Both the position numbers and the translations under genes were made by a program. Under the pieces are notes generated by a model, which worked only from the letters and a program-made list of their open reading frames with translations, did not search any database and was not told the origin of the DNA. A DNA stretch of 64,000 nucleotides. Origin: Malania oleifera (taxonomy: Eukaryota; Streptophyta; Magnoliopsida; Santalales; Ximeniaceae). Positions 1 to 12,100 of the stretch are shown here, piece after piece (the stretch's first letter is position 1; the number at the start of each line of letters is the position of its first letter). The stretch covers positions 14,735,562 to 14,799,561 of the forward strand of contig NC_080418.1 of NCBI RefSeq assembly GCF_029873635.1, written 5' to 3'.

Positions 1-3000
1 GGAATTAAATGCAAAGTTCTTTGTGAGATGTATCACACTCTAACTATCGCTGTGCAAAACATTTCTCATCTACTTTATTCCAAGCTCTATCAATAAATCT
101 TGAAGCCAAATCATCTCTTTGCTAGCTTCTGTCACTACTACGTACTCAACTTCTGTAGTGGATAGGGCAATAATCTTTTGTATCTGTGACATCCAACTAA
201 CAATTGTTGTGCCAATAGTGAACACATATCCTGGTGCTTCTGCGATGATCAAATTCACCAGCAAAATCGGCATCTACATACCTTTTAATTTTCAAGTCTC
301 TTTTGCTAAAACATAAGCACTTATCAATAATGTCACTTAGGTACCTCAAGATCCACTTCACTACTTCCCAATTAGTCTTCTCTAGATTTGACATGAACCT
401 GCTGACAGCTCCCACTACTTGGCCAATGTCTGGTCTGGTACAGACCACGGCATACATGAGACTTCCAATGGCTGAGGCGTAAGGTATCTTAGCCATGAGT
501 CCTTCTCTTCATCTGTCTAGGGAGCTTGATCCTTGGAGAGGCGGAAGTGATCGACCGATGTTGTATTCACCGCTTTGATGCTGCTCATGTTGAATCTCTG
601 TAAAACACGATTAATGTACTCCAACTGAGATAACTGCAACGTTCCCTGTTGCTTATCTCCGGAGATCTGCATTCAAAGTATCTGCTTTAATAAACCCAAG
701 TCCTTCATGTCAAACTCTTTTAACAATTGCTGCTTCAATTCTCTGATCTCTTCTATATCTAGTCCTGTGATTAGCATATCATTGGCATATAGCAACAGAA
801 TGATATAACTAGATTGATACCTCTTGAAGTAACAATAGTGGCCAACTTTACACTTTTAAAAATCATTTATGTGCATAACGCCATCAAATTTTCGGTACTA
901 GTGCCTGGGAGCTTGTTTGTGACTATACAAACTCTTCTTCAACCTGCAAACAATATTCTCTTTACCTTTCACTGAGAATCATTCTGACTGGTGCATGTAA
1001 ATCTCCTCATCTAGATCAATGTGAAGAAATATCGTATTCACATCCAACTACTCGAGATGTAGGCCCTCCGAGGCAACAATGATCAAGACCGATATGATGG
1101 TTGTTAGTTTCACAATTGGTGCAAAGATGTCAGTGTAGTCGATTCCTTCCTTCTACTCAAAACCTTTGACTACGAACCGGATCTTATACCTCCTGGAACC
1201 ATCATGCTCCTCTTTGATCATGTACACCCACTTGTTGTGAAGAGTCTTCTTACCTTTAGGCAACTTAACTAGTTCCCACATTTTGTTGGTGGTAAGGGAT
1301 TTCATCTCATCCTTCATCGCAAACTCCCACTTGCTCTAATCTCCCACCTGACATGCTTCATCATAACATTCGGGCTCTCCTCCATTTGTAAGAAGTAAAT
1401 AATTCATATACCTTTTATTTGGTACATGGGGCCAAGAAGATCTCCTAAGCTTCGGAGCTGGAGTAGGAGGTGGTGGTGCGATGATCTGCTCCACAGATTC
1501 CTACACCTGAGGATTCTCGGCATTTTGTTGTTGTGTCCAGACACCTTCTAGGATATCATCTATGTCTACATAAATTGTTTCATTTTGAACTGGTTCGGTG
1601 GGTTCTATTGTATGTCTGTCTTTGTACATCACTTTTTCGTTAAAGATCACGTCTCTGCTTCTGATCACCTTCTTTTTTTCATCATTCTAAATGCGATACC
1701 CGTACTTATCTTCACCGTAGCTGAAGAAGGTGCGTTTCCAAGACTTTGGATCAAGCTTGTTCCTGACATGATCACTAATATGCACATATGCAACATAACC
1801 GAAAACTTTCAAATGTGAATGTCTCACCTCATTTCCACTAATACTTCTTCTAGTAGACAGTGGTCCAATGGTACTGATGGACTCTTGTTAATCAAGTATG
1901 TTGTTGTGTTGACTGCTTTTACCCAGAACAGCTTTGGTAAGCTTAACTATATACGCATGCTTTTGGCTCTTTCAATCAATGATCGATTCATCCGCTCGGC
2001 TACGTCGTTGTATTGGGGCATAACTGGGGCAGTTCTTTCCATCCTAATATCATAATCATAGCAAAATTTATTGAACCTAGTGTCTTCATACTCACCATTG
2101 TTGTCGTTTCTCGGCTTCTTGATTTTTAAACCTATTTCATTTTCAATCATGGTTTTCCAAATCTTAAAAGCATCAAAGGCATCTGACTTATATTTTAGAA
2201 AGTAAACTCATATCTTTTGAGAATGATCATCAATACATGTCACAAAATAATTCCTTCCGCCTGTGGGTGAAACAGTCGTCGATCCCCATACATCTAAGTG
2301 GACTAGTTCTAGTTTCTCCTTCTTTGGGGTACGAGTGTATGTCTGGAAACTGACCCTCTTCTGTTTCCCGAGTATGCAATCCTCGCACATGTCAATCTCT
2401 ACTGACCGCAGATCACTCCATTTTTCCTTTGAGTGCATCACACTGAGTCCCTTCTCGCTCATGTGACTGAACTGTTGGTGTCAAATGTTGCTATTGTCAT
2501 TTCCTGTAACAACTGAAATAGACATGCAGGCATTAGAGGTCAGATAAAGTGTTCCACTTTTCTTACCTCGTGCAATCGTCAGTGCACCCTTTGATATCTT
2601 CCATTCATTGTCAATGAATGTTGTCATCCCTCATCTGCCAATTGTCCAACTGAGATCAAGTTTTTTCTCAGGTCTAAAATATATCTAACATCCTTTAGCT
2701 TCCATACGGATCTGTTCATCTTAATCTTCACAATTCCATTGTCGGCAATGTGGCAAAGTTGATCATTGCCAAGGTATACCTCACCAAAATTACCTGTTAT
2801 ATACTCCTCTAGGCAATCTCTACTTCAAATAGCATGAAATGAGGCTCTAGAATCTAAGACCTAAGATTCCTACTTGCTCTCCAAAGAGCATATCAGTGCA
2901 TCTCCTTCTCCTAAAGAAGAGGCGAGATTTGCTTTAGTCTTATTTTCTGACTCCTTCTTCTAGGATTGACATTGATTTTTGTAGTTGCCAGTCTTGCCAC

Positions 3001-3970
3001 AAGTCTAACACTCCATCTGCCTTTTTCTCTAAGAGTTGTTGGAATTTCCTAGAGCTCTTGATTTGGACCATCTGGTCCTAGATCTTCCACGATTTTTGAT
3101 CGCTCATGCCTGCTTCCTTTCCCTCGGCTTTCCACGTTCAAGGCTGAGCTGAACTTGAAGTGGAAGCATTGTTTGATTACATCCTAATTTCTTCCCTCAA
3201 AATCATGTTAATGACCTCGTCATACTTCAGCTTTGAGTTTCCTACGGAACTACTGATCGCAATAACAATACATTTCCAACTCTCAGACAACTGACTAAAA
3301 ATCAGTAAGACACGAATTTCACTGTCAAACATAATTCCAACTGAGGCAAGTTGATCCGACAGCTCGTTGAAATTATTTAGATGTCTACTAAAACTTTCAC
3401 CTGCGGACATGTTCATAGTAAATAACTTTTTCATTGAGTGTACCTCATTGGCGGCTGATGGCTATTCGTACAAGTTGGAAAGCACATCCATAAGAGACTT
3501 GATGGTTGTCATGTGCTTGATATTGAAGGCAACAGACTTTGCTAGCGTCATCCTGATAGCTCCGAGAGCTTTTTGATCAAGCTACTCCCACTCGCCCTCC
3601 TTCATAGATATTGGCTTTCCCATCAATGGTAAGTGCAACTCATTACCAAACAAGTAGTCTTCAATATGTATCTTCCATAAACCGAAATTGTTGTCATCAA
3701 ACATCTCGATCTTTAAGCTCTTTTCATTTGACATCTCAATTCGCCTATCTAGAGATGGAATTAGCTTAAACAAACCGCACAGTTGGATCCGGAACGGCCG
3801 AAAACCTTACAAATAGTTCAAGTTGTTTGAAAAACGGACCTGAAATGACTCTGAAAAGCCTGGTCAAACTGGTCAACTTTTCGTTAAACTTAATGGAATA
3901 TTCTCCTCTTTAACGGAATATGCCTGACGCCGTTATTGACACCATTAGTTGACACCGTTTGTTGACGTGG

Positions 3971-4095
3971 TTGATGATGTGGCAGGGTGGGTCACAGCAG
4001 CTGACATGGCACAGTGGGTCCCAGTTACTAATGTGGTACAGTGGGCCCCAAATGTAGACATGGCACGATGGGTCCCAGCTGCCAACGTGTCATGC
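3971..4095 (-). repeat. Minisatellite in Copia leader, about 27-bp unit
   Basis: Four to five imperfect copies of a unit like GACATGGCACAGTGGGTCCC lie in the untranslated leader between LTR and Gag. The related element at 49844-53343 has a similar run of (A/G)CGTGG / GATGTGGC repeats at about 52440-52590, so the array is a family trait. Confidence 0.7.
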
Positions 4096-4502
4096 CAAGC
4101 CCAACGGTTGCCGTGCTAGCTGACTGGCCTGACAGCCACTAACGTGGCGCGTGAGGTGGCCGGCTGACTGGGCTGATGACGTGGTGATGATGTGGCACTG
4201 ACACTGACACTGACGTCAGCTCTTCTTCAAGCTTCAGCTCTTGCCATGAGCTCGCTAGTGCATGGGGGTGCGTGAGATCACGTGCCGACTACCGAGAGGC
4301 GAGTGATGATGATGACGAACTGTTGGAGGTGCGTGTAGGCGTGTGCGGGCTCGTGGGACCTCTGTTCGAGCTCCAGTTTACATCGTTGGCTTTGTATCGT
4401 CAAGAGGAACACGTTAGTGGGCTCAAAACTTAGTTTTGAGATACTAGGCAGAGGCTTTGATGTGGAGATTTTGCTCTGATATGGTGATTTTGCTCCGATC
4501 TA

Positions 4503-4515
4503 TCTCTGATACCAA
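4503..4515 (-). other. Primer-binding site, initiator tRNA-Met type
   Basis: The minus strand reads TTGGTATCAGAGA directly next to the LTR boundary, which matches the TGGTATCAGAGC site used by plant Copia elements primed by initiator methionine tRNA. Confidence 0.8.
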
Positions 4516-4516
4516 T

Positions 4517-4923
4517 TGTTGGAGATCTAAGAGCAACAATCACACACAAGCAAATATAAACAAGCAAAAATGGAACACCAGATTCAATGTGGTTCGGCCC
4601 AATCTGACCTACGTCCACAGAATACACTAATCTCACTATAAACTTGGAGAAAAATTACAATGAGGAGGAGGCACCACACTCACTCACCTTTCTCTCTCAC
4701 CTTCAACACAATTTCACTCTGTTCCTTACATAGATTACACACACACACACATCTCCTATATATAGCCATGGATGGGGGTGGAACTCAAGAGTAGTTGACT
4801 TAATTTCAACCAAGGTAGGTTGGGTTAGTGGAGGTGGCTGCCGATCTTCATTGGAACTCAACAATTCAATAAAAGCGACTAGAGTTGGTGGAGGTGGTTG
4901 TCGGTCTCCACTACAACTCAACA
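4517..4923 (-). repeat. 5' LTR of the Copia element at 1-4923
   Basis: The segment starts TGTTGGAG and ends CTCAACA on the plus strand, giving the usual TG...CA ends, and abuts the primer-binding site at its low end. A TATA-like run (CTATATATAGG on the minus strand) lies at about 4754-4766, right for a minus-strand LTR promoter. Two near copies of a stretch with GGTGGAGGTGG and ACTCAACA lie inside. The high end at 4923 is inferred from the CAACA end; an alternative end at 4863 fits almost as well. Confidence 0.65.
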
Positions 4924-5970
4924 ATGGGGACATGAGAGTCTCAGGCATTTCGCTTGGGGTCTGTGGCAGAGAAGACGGTGTAAACTCTGCATCAGCATAT
5001 GCTCCGATGACCCCATATCTGCTTCAGAAATTGTCGATTTCGAGCTGTTATCGAGTCTGGGAAAGGCGATCGATGAGCACAAAGAAGAAGAAGAAGAAGA
5101 AGAAAAGTTCAAATAAATATTCCCACCTCTTGTTTGATTAGAAAATTGAGCCGATAAGGTGGGATGATGTTTATGATTTCGCAGGACCTCGAGTACTAAC
5201 TAGTCTTGTTGTGGTAGAGGATTAGACGTAACCATGAATGATTAATTTCATCCATTCCATTGGATGTCATTTTTTTATTTTTTATTTTTTGCTCTGTTTT
5301 TAGTTGCAGAGTTTAGACGTGGCCGTCTTAGTCGCCGTCACCATTGCCACCGTCTTCTCCGATGTTGGAGGCAGGAGATCTTGAAGGGATTAAAGTGACT
5401 TGTCTACCATGAGATATTTTTTCCCACCAATCCTGAAATTTCAACCGTCATCGTCGCCGTTGCCACCGCCTTCTCCGACACCATCAACGGTAGCTCTATA
5501 TCGCACCATCGCAAGCTTGGTTGCAGTGGGCAAAGAGTGGCTTCACAATGAGAGGAGATTGGCTTGTGAGAGAAATGGAGAGAGAAGTGCGTTGGGGTGA
5601 AACATGCAAAACTCGCTACATGAAGTAGCGATTTTTCAAAAAATTAGTTTAAATCTCATTGGATGGTCCAGCGAGATTTGAGGAAAACTCGCTAGACCAT
5701 TCAGTGAGATTTGAGACACATCAAAATGAAAAAAAAAAAAAAAAAAAGTTTCCATCAAAATCAAAATTGGAAAAAACTTGAGATCCCATAGTCAAAACAC
5801 CCCACTGCCATTGTGGGCTTCTATGGACCTGAAGCACATTTTGGGCTGGCCCAAAAGTAGTACATTCTGGACCTGGAACACAATCAGTGATCAGAAAAAA
5901 AACTGTTTGGAAGATGGGAAAAAAGATGACAGCTTTGGGGAAGAAAAGGAAAAGCGGAGAGAAACAGGAG
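4924..5970. other. Intergenic, unexplained, exon-like and hairpin pieces
   Basis: No gene is recognised. A plus-strand open stretch at about 4960-5116 reads CSDDPISASEIVDFELL and then an acidic run, which looks exon-like but has no known match and touches the Copia LTR boundary. Two imperfect copies of a CCGTTGCCACCG(C/T)CTTCTCCGA stretch lie at about 5336-5365 and 5453-5481. A poly-A run is at 5730-5748. Confidence 0.4.
5663..5700. repeat. Inverted repeat, 13-bp arms
   Basis: ATGGTCCAGCGAG at 5663-5675 is matched by CTCGCTAGACCAT at 5688-5700, giving a 13-bp stem with one mismatch and a 12-nt loop. A smaller hairpin, CGCTAC-GTAGCG, lies just upstream at about 5614-5632. The pair may be the core of a degraded MITE; function unknown. 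Confidence 0.6.
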
Positions 5971-5972
5971 AA

Positions 5973-5997
5973 GGAATGTAGTAGAATGGTGTGGAAG
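5973..5997 (+). promoter_or_regulatory. Step-type heat-shock element
   Basis: Three GAA units start at 5974, 5984 and 5994, exactly 10 bp apart, about 95 bp upstream of the TATA box of the sHSP gene. Spaced nGAAn units at 10-bp steps are a known variant of the heat-shock factor site. No perfect contiguous nGAAnnTTCnnGAAn array was found closer to the TATA box. Confidence 0.5.
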
Positions 5998-6089
5998 GTG
6001 GAGCCCTTTCTGTCATTATTTCTTCTCTTTAGTTTCAATATTTTATTCAGATGAAAATGGGCGAAGCACTAGAACTCTCTTCTCCTCCC

Positions 6090-6097
6090 TATATAAT
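6090..6097 (+). promoter_or_regulatory. TATA box of the sHSP gene
   Basis: TATATAAT lies 105 bp upstream of the start codon, inside a pyrimidine-rich stretch. It predicts a leader of about 75-85 nt, usual for plant sHSP genes. Confidence 0.7.
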
Positions 6098-6201
6098 TCC
6101 TTCTTCACGCCCACTTCTCCTTCAACTCACACAAGCTCTCTGCATTTTCAAAGCTGTGTCTCAGGATTTCTCAAATCAATTTCTATTTCAATTTCCCAAG
6201 C

Positions 6202-6681
6202 ATGTCGCTCATTCCCTCGATCTTCGGCGGCCGGGGCAGCAACGTGTTCGACCCGTTCTCGCTGGACGTATGGGACCCCCTCGACGGGTTCTTCACATCG
6301 GCGGTGGCGAACGCGCCCACCGCGGCGGCGCGGGAGGCGTCAGCCTTTGCGAACACCCGAATTGACTGGAAGGAGACGCCGGAGGCTCACGTTTTCAAGG
6401 CGGATCTTCCGGGGCTGAGGAAGGAGGAGGTGAAGGTGGAGGTGGAGGAGGGGAGGGTGCTGCAGATAAGCGGGGAGAGGAAGAAGGAGCAGGAGGAGAA
6501 GAACGACAAGTGGCACCGGATTGAGAGGAGCACCGGGAAGTTCCTGCGGCGGTTCCGTCTGCCGGAGAACGCGAAGGCGGACGAAGTGAAGGCGGGCATG
6601 GAGAATGGAGTGCTCACGGTGACGGTGCCGAAGGCGGAGGTGAAGAAGCCGGAGGTGAAGGCCGTTGAGATTTCTGGTTGA
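6202..6681 (+). CDS. Class I cytosolic small heat-shock protein, about 18 kDa
   Basis: A complete intronless reading frame of 159 residues. The N-terminus [20 protein letters not shown], followed by [10 protein letters not shown], is the class I (cytosolic) signature. The alpha-crystallin domain runs from about residue 47 to 140 ([20 protein letters not shown], then [40 protein letters not shown] and [10 protein letters not shown]). The C-terminal tail has VEI as the I/V-x-I motif that ties dimers into oligomers. Such proteins are ATP-independent holdases that bind unfolding client proteins during heat stress and hand them to Hsp70/Hsp100. The start was chosen because it gives the exact class I N-terminus and follows the TATA box at the right distance. 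The coding part is GC-rich against AT-rich flanks, as is common for plant sHSP genes. It has no breaks and is likely functional and heat-induced. Confidence 0.96.
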   Translation: MSLIPSIFGGRGSNVFDPFSLDVWDPLDGFFTSAVANAPTAAAREASAFANTRIDWKETPEAHVFKADLPGLRKEEVKVEVEEGRVLQISGERKKEQEEKNDKWHRIERSTGKFLRRFRLPENAKADEVKAGMENGVLTVTVPKAEVKKPEVKAVEISG

Positions 6682-6747
6682 GTTAGCGGTGGAGATGGAC
6701 CGTTTTCGTCGTCGTCGTCGTGGTGATCGTGGTTATTAATTATCATA

Positions 6748-6753
6748 AATAAA
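6748..6753 (+). promoter_or_regulatory. Poly(A) signal of the sHSP gene
   Basis: AATAAA 67 bp after the stop codon, in an AT-rich 3' region; the only canonical signal close to the stop. Confidence 0.55.
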
Positions 6754-6759
6754 TTGAGG

Positions 6760-8224
6760 CATCCATCAGCGGTGCTTTTTTTTTTTTTTTCGAGTGCATG
6801 AAGGTGTGTTGGTGAGATGGTGTGTTTGTTTGATCTTAGTGTTTTTGAAATGAATTATGAATTAATTATATGCAAGGAAGCAATCAAAATTCAACACCTT
6901 TACAAGTTTGAGCTTAGCCTTTCTAATGAGTGCCAACGCCAAACAGATAATAAAACGTTAAAAGAAGGGCACTTTTTTTTTTTCTCTCTCTCTAAATGAG
7001 AGAAAATTTATTTTTTTTTAAAAAATAATAAATATTCTTATTTAAGAGCTTTGATTTTGCACCTAAAATATATTATAATTTATAATAATTTTTTTTTAAA
7101 ATTAAAATTAAAGAATTCACATACATATTCTCAGTCACTTAAAATTTTAAAGTGAACTCTTATTTTAAGAGGGGTAAAAAAAAAGACAGATATGCGAAGC
7201 AAGCCTCTCTATCTCTCAATGATTATGGAAATGGCAGCCATGGCCTCATGATTGAAAAAGAGTTAGTGACATTTGGGGTATGGAATTTAAATTTTTATTT
7301 AAACATATGTAAATTTAAAAGAAATTTTATATAATCTTAGATGATTTTTTATTTAAATTTATCTAAATTTAAGTTTAAAATTAAAAATTCATATTCTTTT
7401 TTTCAAAGTTAATGAATAGGTTTTCTAAAATGAAATTCATTTTTCCATCTACTCCTATTCGAAGGTATTTTCCAACCCAACAATCTTATTCTCACTTCTA
7501 TTTCTATCTTAATTCCATTCTCATCTCGGCTGATTGAACATTCCCATCTTATTTATTAATACTGTCTTATATTTGGGAAGCTTTTGTATTGATTTTAGAT
7601 AATGTAACACAAACTATATTAAAATTTATCCAAATTCATCAAAATTTATACTCCCAAACACTCCTTTAATATTTATTTTTTATCAATTTATAGGCACCCA
7701 ATTCATCAATTTATCAGATATATCAATATGACATGGGACTCCTCTCCAGCAGGCACAAAACATCATCTCCAAGCTATTAGAAAGAAACATAAGGCCTGCC
7801 CATCTCTGGAAGCAACCATAAGTCATCAATAAGAAAAATTGAGCTCAGCCTCCCAAACAAACAACAGCGTGCCATGGCACAGGTCCACTTAAAAAAAGCA
7901 GTGCATTACCATTCGGATGACGACAATGCGCAGCCACGAACAATTTCAATTTTAAACAAAAAGGATTCGGCCTAATTCGCTTAATCAAACCAACTGAAAT
8001 GTTTCAATTTCAATCAAAACCTAGAAATTGAATTGAACAAATACCCTTTACTTCAAAAATAAGTAAACATGAAATCATATTCATTTCGAGGAAATTCTTT
8101 GAGGTTACGACACAAGTTTGTCCACCCTTTACATTTATCAAGCGTTTACAAATCTCAAGTAATACATAATACGGTCATTATTTACACAATTCGTTTTTAC
8201 AAAAAAAACAATTTTAAAAATGAC
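6760..8224. other. AT-rich intergenic region
   Basis: Between the sHSP and the convergent acyltransferase gene. Poly-A/T runs and short AAATTTAAA repeats (about 7300-7400); no coding potential seen on either strand. The end near 8100-8551 probably holds the 3' untranslated region of the acyltransferase. Confidence 0.6.
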
Positions 8225-8330
8225 TATGCACAAGTCCATGATCGCATAAATTGACAGAAACGAATTCATATAGCCGACCCCACCTAGTGGGACTCGATGC
8301 TTGGTTTTTTTTTTTTTTTTTCTGTTATTG
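8225..8330 (+). mobile_element. SINE remnant, Au-like 3' part
   Basis: CCGACCCCACCTAGTGGGA followed by a GCTTGG-T-rich tail is the typical 3' end of a widespread plant SINE (Au-like). A second copy with the same block and a TTG-rich tail lies at about 18205-18450. Only the 3' half is clear here; it is in or near the 3' untranslated region of the acyltransferase gene. Confidence 0.5.
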
Positions 8331-8551
8331 TTGCTATGCACAAGGCCCTGCTGCCAAACAAAAAAAAATGCACACAAACCTACATTTTCAATGTCGTGTA
8401 TTCTAGTAAACACATTTCTATTTCGAGATTGTGTATTGTCATTTCACTTTGACTCCGGCACGTGTGGAGACCTACTCCATAAAAATTTAAACTGCATGTT
8501 GGACAAAGAGATGAAAAACATTGGCTCTCAAAACAAGCATGCAAAGAAAGC

Positions 8552-9152
8552 TCATTGTGATACCAAAAACTCTTTCAAGTTGCGTAGAACACCCTTGTTG
8601 TATGGATTTCTAAACCTCATCTCTGTGAAGGTTTGCCCTGCTGACCAGACAGAATAATTAAACTCTTTCACATTGCATAGAGAACAATTTTTTCTTCTTA
8701 AAATACCCTTAAAAAACTAGCGTTCTGATATTTAATAATTTTCAGAATATATTAGGTAATTCGTCTATATTCAAGTGGGTAAGAATGTGATACAGCAACT
8801 TAATCCAAATAAATTTTCACCCAAAAAAAAGTGAAAAGAATATGGGTCAGATTGTGATTTGATCCAATTTGAGTTTCAAAGCATGAATAATAGGTGGATA
8901 AAAACATAAGGTATTTATGAATGGGATGAAACAAGTACATAAAGGGCCACACATGAATGGTGCTGTGAAATATTACGTTACCTGGCTGGGGCTGAATACT
9001 AAGTTGGAACTCTGGATAGTTTTTCCAGTTTATCTGAAAAGAAAGCAATGGTTAGAATCACCTACACTTAGCTCAAACAGTTGCAAGCAAGCTAAGATAA
9101 AACTTCCCCTATTCAACTCTTGAATTGTGGAAATATTTACCAAAGTGGACGC

Positions 9153-9188
<36 letters not shown>

Positions 9189-12100
9189 CTTGTCTTTAAA
9201 GTGCAAAAACAAATGCTCTCTCCCTGGAGCTCACCCACTCTTTTCCTCTTCTGGTAAGAACTTACCCACTCCTCAGTTTTGATGTTGACACAAACACAAT
9301 AAATATGCCATGCCAGAAACACCACCTACACATTCACCAGGACAAGTCTTGTTAGATGACTGGAACAAATCATTTCCTTCATTTGTGACCAACATCTTTT
9401 ACACAAAAAAATAAATAAAAAGAAAGAAGGAATTATAGCATAATAACCAAAACATTTCAAACCTGCCATAGAACTTGAAGAAGAGAGAATAGCATTGTGC
9501 TAATAGACAAATTGCCAGACAAACCAGACTGCACAATGGAAATTTAAATGAAAAAAAAAAATGATTATATTGCATAGTTGAAGAGGTTCAGACAACCCAT
9601 TCCAGCCCAGTAACTGTTCTTAAAAGCTACAATGTGCAATAAATGGAATTCAAAAATATCATGGCCTTTACATGGCATACCTCCAACCCTGTTTTATCAA
9701 AGACCCGGGCCTGAGTAGCAACTGAAATCCAGCATAAGAATAAAAATTATAAAGGAATTTTTTCTTAAAAAGGCATAAACCAAGCATTCTTGGAAACAGA
9801 AAACCCCAACCCCTCCCTCCCCGAAAGAAATAAAATGGAAACATAAATTGCATGTAAACGAGGATTCAAATATGAAATGCAGGAAAAATATATCATTATT
9901 TTTTATTGGTTGTTAAGCAACCTTTTCAGAAAAATGGAATGAAATGTTTTCATCTACATTCCAAACATAAATTAATTGCAAATTCATTGTCTAAATGCAA
10001 TTCTTGGCATGGATATGGTTAGGGATAGGCAGAGTTTTGCATTTTTAATTTAATATTTTTGTTGTGATTTGAGATTTTATTGCATAACTCTTGGCTTTAT
10101 CAATTTTATTTTATTTTAGATTTTTTTCGAAAGCTGACTTGCTCTTTATAAGCCTCTAATTATTCAAGCTCTTTTTATTGAGTGACATTTGAACTCAATT
10201 GATGATGTTACTTTGATTTTAGTTATCTGAATATTACTTTTGGGTCATAGAAGATTCTAGGCTTACTTTAATGAACCAAAATTTTTTATTCAACATATAT
10301 TTAACACATAATAGTATCAACTACAAACACATGTGCAAAATAATATACATTAATAGTATACATAAATTTGAATGGTATTTCAAAAAAGAAATTTATCTTC
10401 ATATTTGAAAAACATATTACAAAGCATGGGTAGTCCAATCTTACCAATATTTGTCTCCAATTTGGCTGGAAACAATTTATTATTTTCTTTTTTTTACAAC
10501 ATAGAAACTAAAGTAATTTAGGGCAAAAAACACTGACCTCCTTTTAAAATTGTTAAAAAAGACATTATATCTCTCTTGCATTTTGGTAAAAAGACGCATC
10601 CCTGGGATTTCAATAACCCCATAAACTTCTCTTGGCATTTGATTGTTGGAATACTTATGCAGTTACACCCCCTCTATCAGCTTGTCTTTTGCAAATATTA
10701 AGGGAGGTTCATGTCTTTTTGCCCAATCTTAAGGGATGTCCATGGGATTTTGAAACCTCAACGGAGATGTGTTTTTTTTCAAACCTTAAGAGAAGTTTGT
10801 AGAATTTTTGAAACCTCATAAGAGACCTCGGTTTTTTTGCTAAAGTTGGGAGTCAATTTCTTTTGCCCTTAAAACTATTCTATTCTACCCTTTGACAACA
10901 CCCATTCAGTTTTTAACTTCCACCACTGCTTTGTTCACACTATGCCTGCAGCACATAATTTGTTTTTCAGGAGTTCCATTGCCAATTGTGGCTGAGTTAT
11001 CAAGTTGCAGATATCTCCCAAGATCAAACAATACAAGAAGGGGAAAAATGCAGGACATTGGCACCCATGATCCAAAATTTAACCTTGAAGCCTAAATCAA
11101 ACATTATTAGATTTAAGTACAACAAACACCAGTCAGCTCAGAACATTCAAAATAGTTTGTATCCTTCAAAAACATTTAAGATCAACAACAGGGCAACAAA
11201 ACATTCAGGTGTTAAGGAACCAAAGCTTACACTGAAAACAGCACACCACATAAGAAGTCTCAGTAATAACAAATCCAACTAGAAGAACCATGAAGAGAAC
11301 ATGATTCTTTTGACCTGCATAATTAGTGTCAAACTGTCAACATCATTATCCACTAAAGAATAGGATAGCACACTGTAAACACGCACAAGCACACATGCAC
11401 ATACATATTGACAAATCTAACGCTAATATAAGGAGAAGATACATGCAGTACAGAGACTGGTAGTTTTATGTTTTCAACACTTCACAATCCATAAAAATCA
11501 CCAATACCTATACAGTTCCCAAAAGCAGGGCAATGGTGATCGAAGCCTTTTATGTATGCCTTGCAGCTCCTACAATATCTGACCCTTGAAATAGTACTCT
11601 GGAAGAAATATATATGTATATTTAAGACCATTTAAATTACAATGAAATGACAGAACATGAAACCAGTTGAAAACAGAAAATTTTGAATAAAAAAAAACTA
11701 AATTTCAAGTAACTGAAATTGCAGGTCAATTTTTTTTAAATAAAAGGATGATCTAATGGCTATTCAATGTACGAAGTGTATTCTCTAAATGCATAACAAA
11801 TAATTATCAATAATTAACTTCTTCTCTTTCTCTGCAAGCCAAGCCACTGGTTTTTCAGTTTTCCTCTTCTCCACCTTGGTTAGAATATCCAAGTCTTTGT
11901 TGAGGCAGATTGTGTCTGTCTTAGCTCTATTAAAGAAGTTCACAAAAAGCTTAAACAAAGTACAGCATTTATCAGTAGCAGGATATGAGTAGAAGGAAAG
12001 CATCCAAATGGAGAGACAAACAAGGTAATGCCAGAATTCACATAAAACTGAATCTCTAGCAAGATACCCAGTGAGAAAAAAGGCAGCCTTGAACAAAAGA

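Larger units (their letters stand above)
1..4923 (-). mobile_element. Ty1/Copia LTR retrotransposon, fossil, 3' end outside window
   Basis: A Copia-order polyprotein is recognisable on the minus strand, read from high to low coordinates: LTR (4517-4923), primer-binding site, leader, Gag (about 3170-3775, with a knuckle region near 2990-3030), Gag-pre-integrase and integrase core (about 1947-2460), reverse transcriptase (about 480-1400) and RNase H (about 70-500). Telling peptides are GSLMYAVVCTRPDI and STTEVEYVVVTEASKEMIWL in the RT/RNase H part. The order PR-IN-RT-RH is that of Copia, not Gypsy. The coding part is broken in many places, so this is an old inactive copy. It belongs to the same family as the element at 49844-53343, with which it shares Gag peptides such as DYLFGNELHLPL. 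Its other LTR lies left of the window, so age from LTR divergence cannot be judged here. Confidence 0.9.

Noticed and set aside
6051-6365. 104-residue frame overlapping the sHSP start in another frame
   Set aside because: It begins upstream of the TATA box, so it would not be in the transcript, and its end is a shadow of the sHSP.
6387-6746. 119-residue frame antisense to the sHSP
   Set aside because: It mirrors the GC-rich sHSP codons and has no protein-like motifs.
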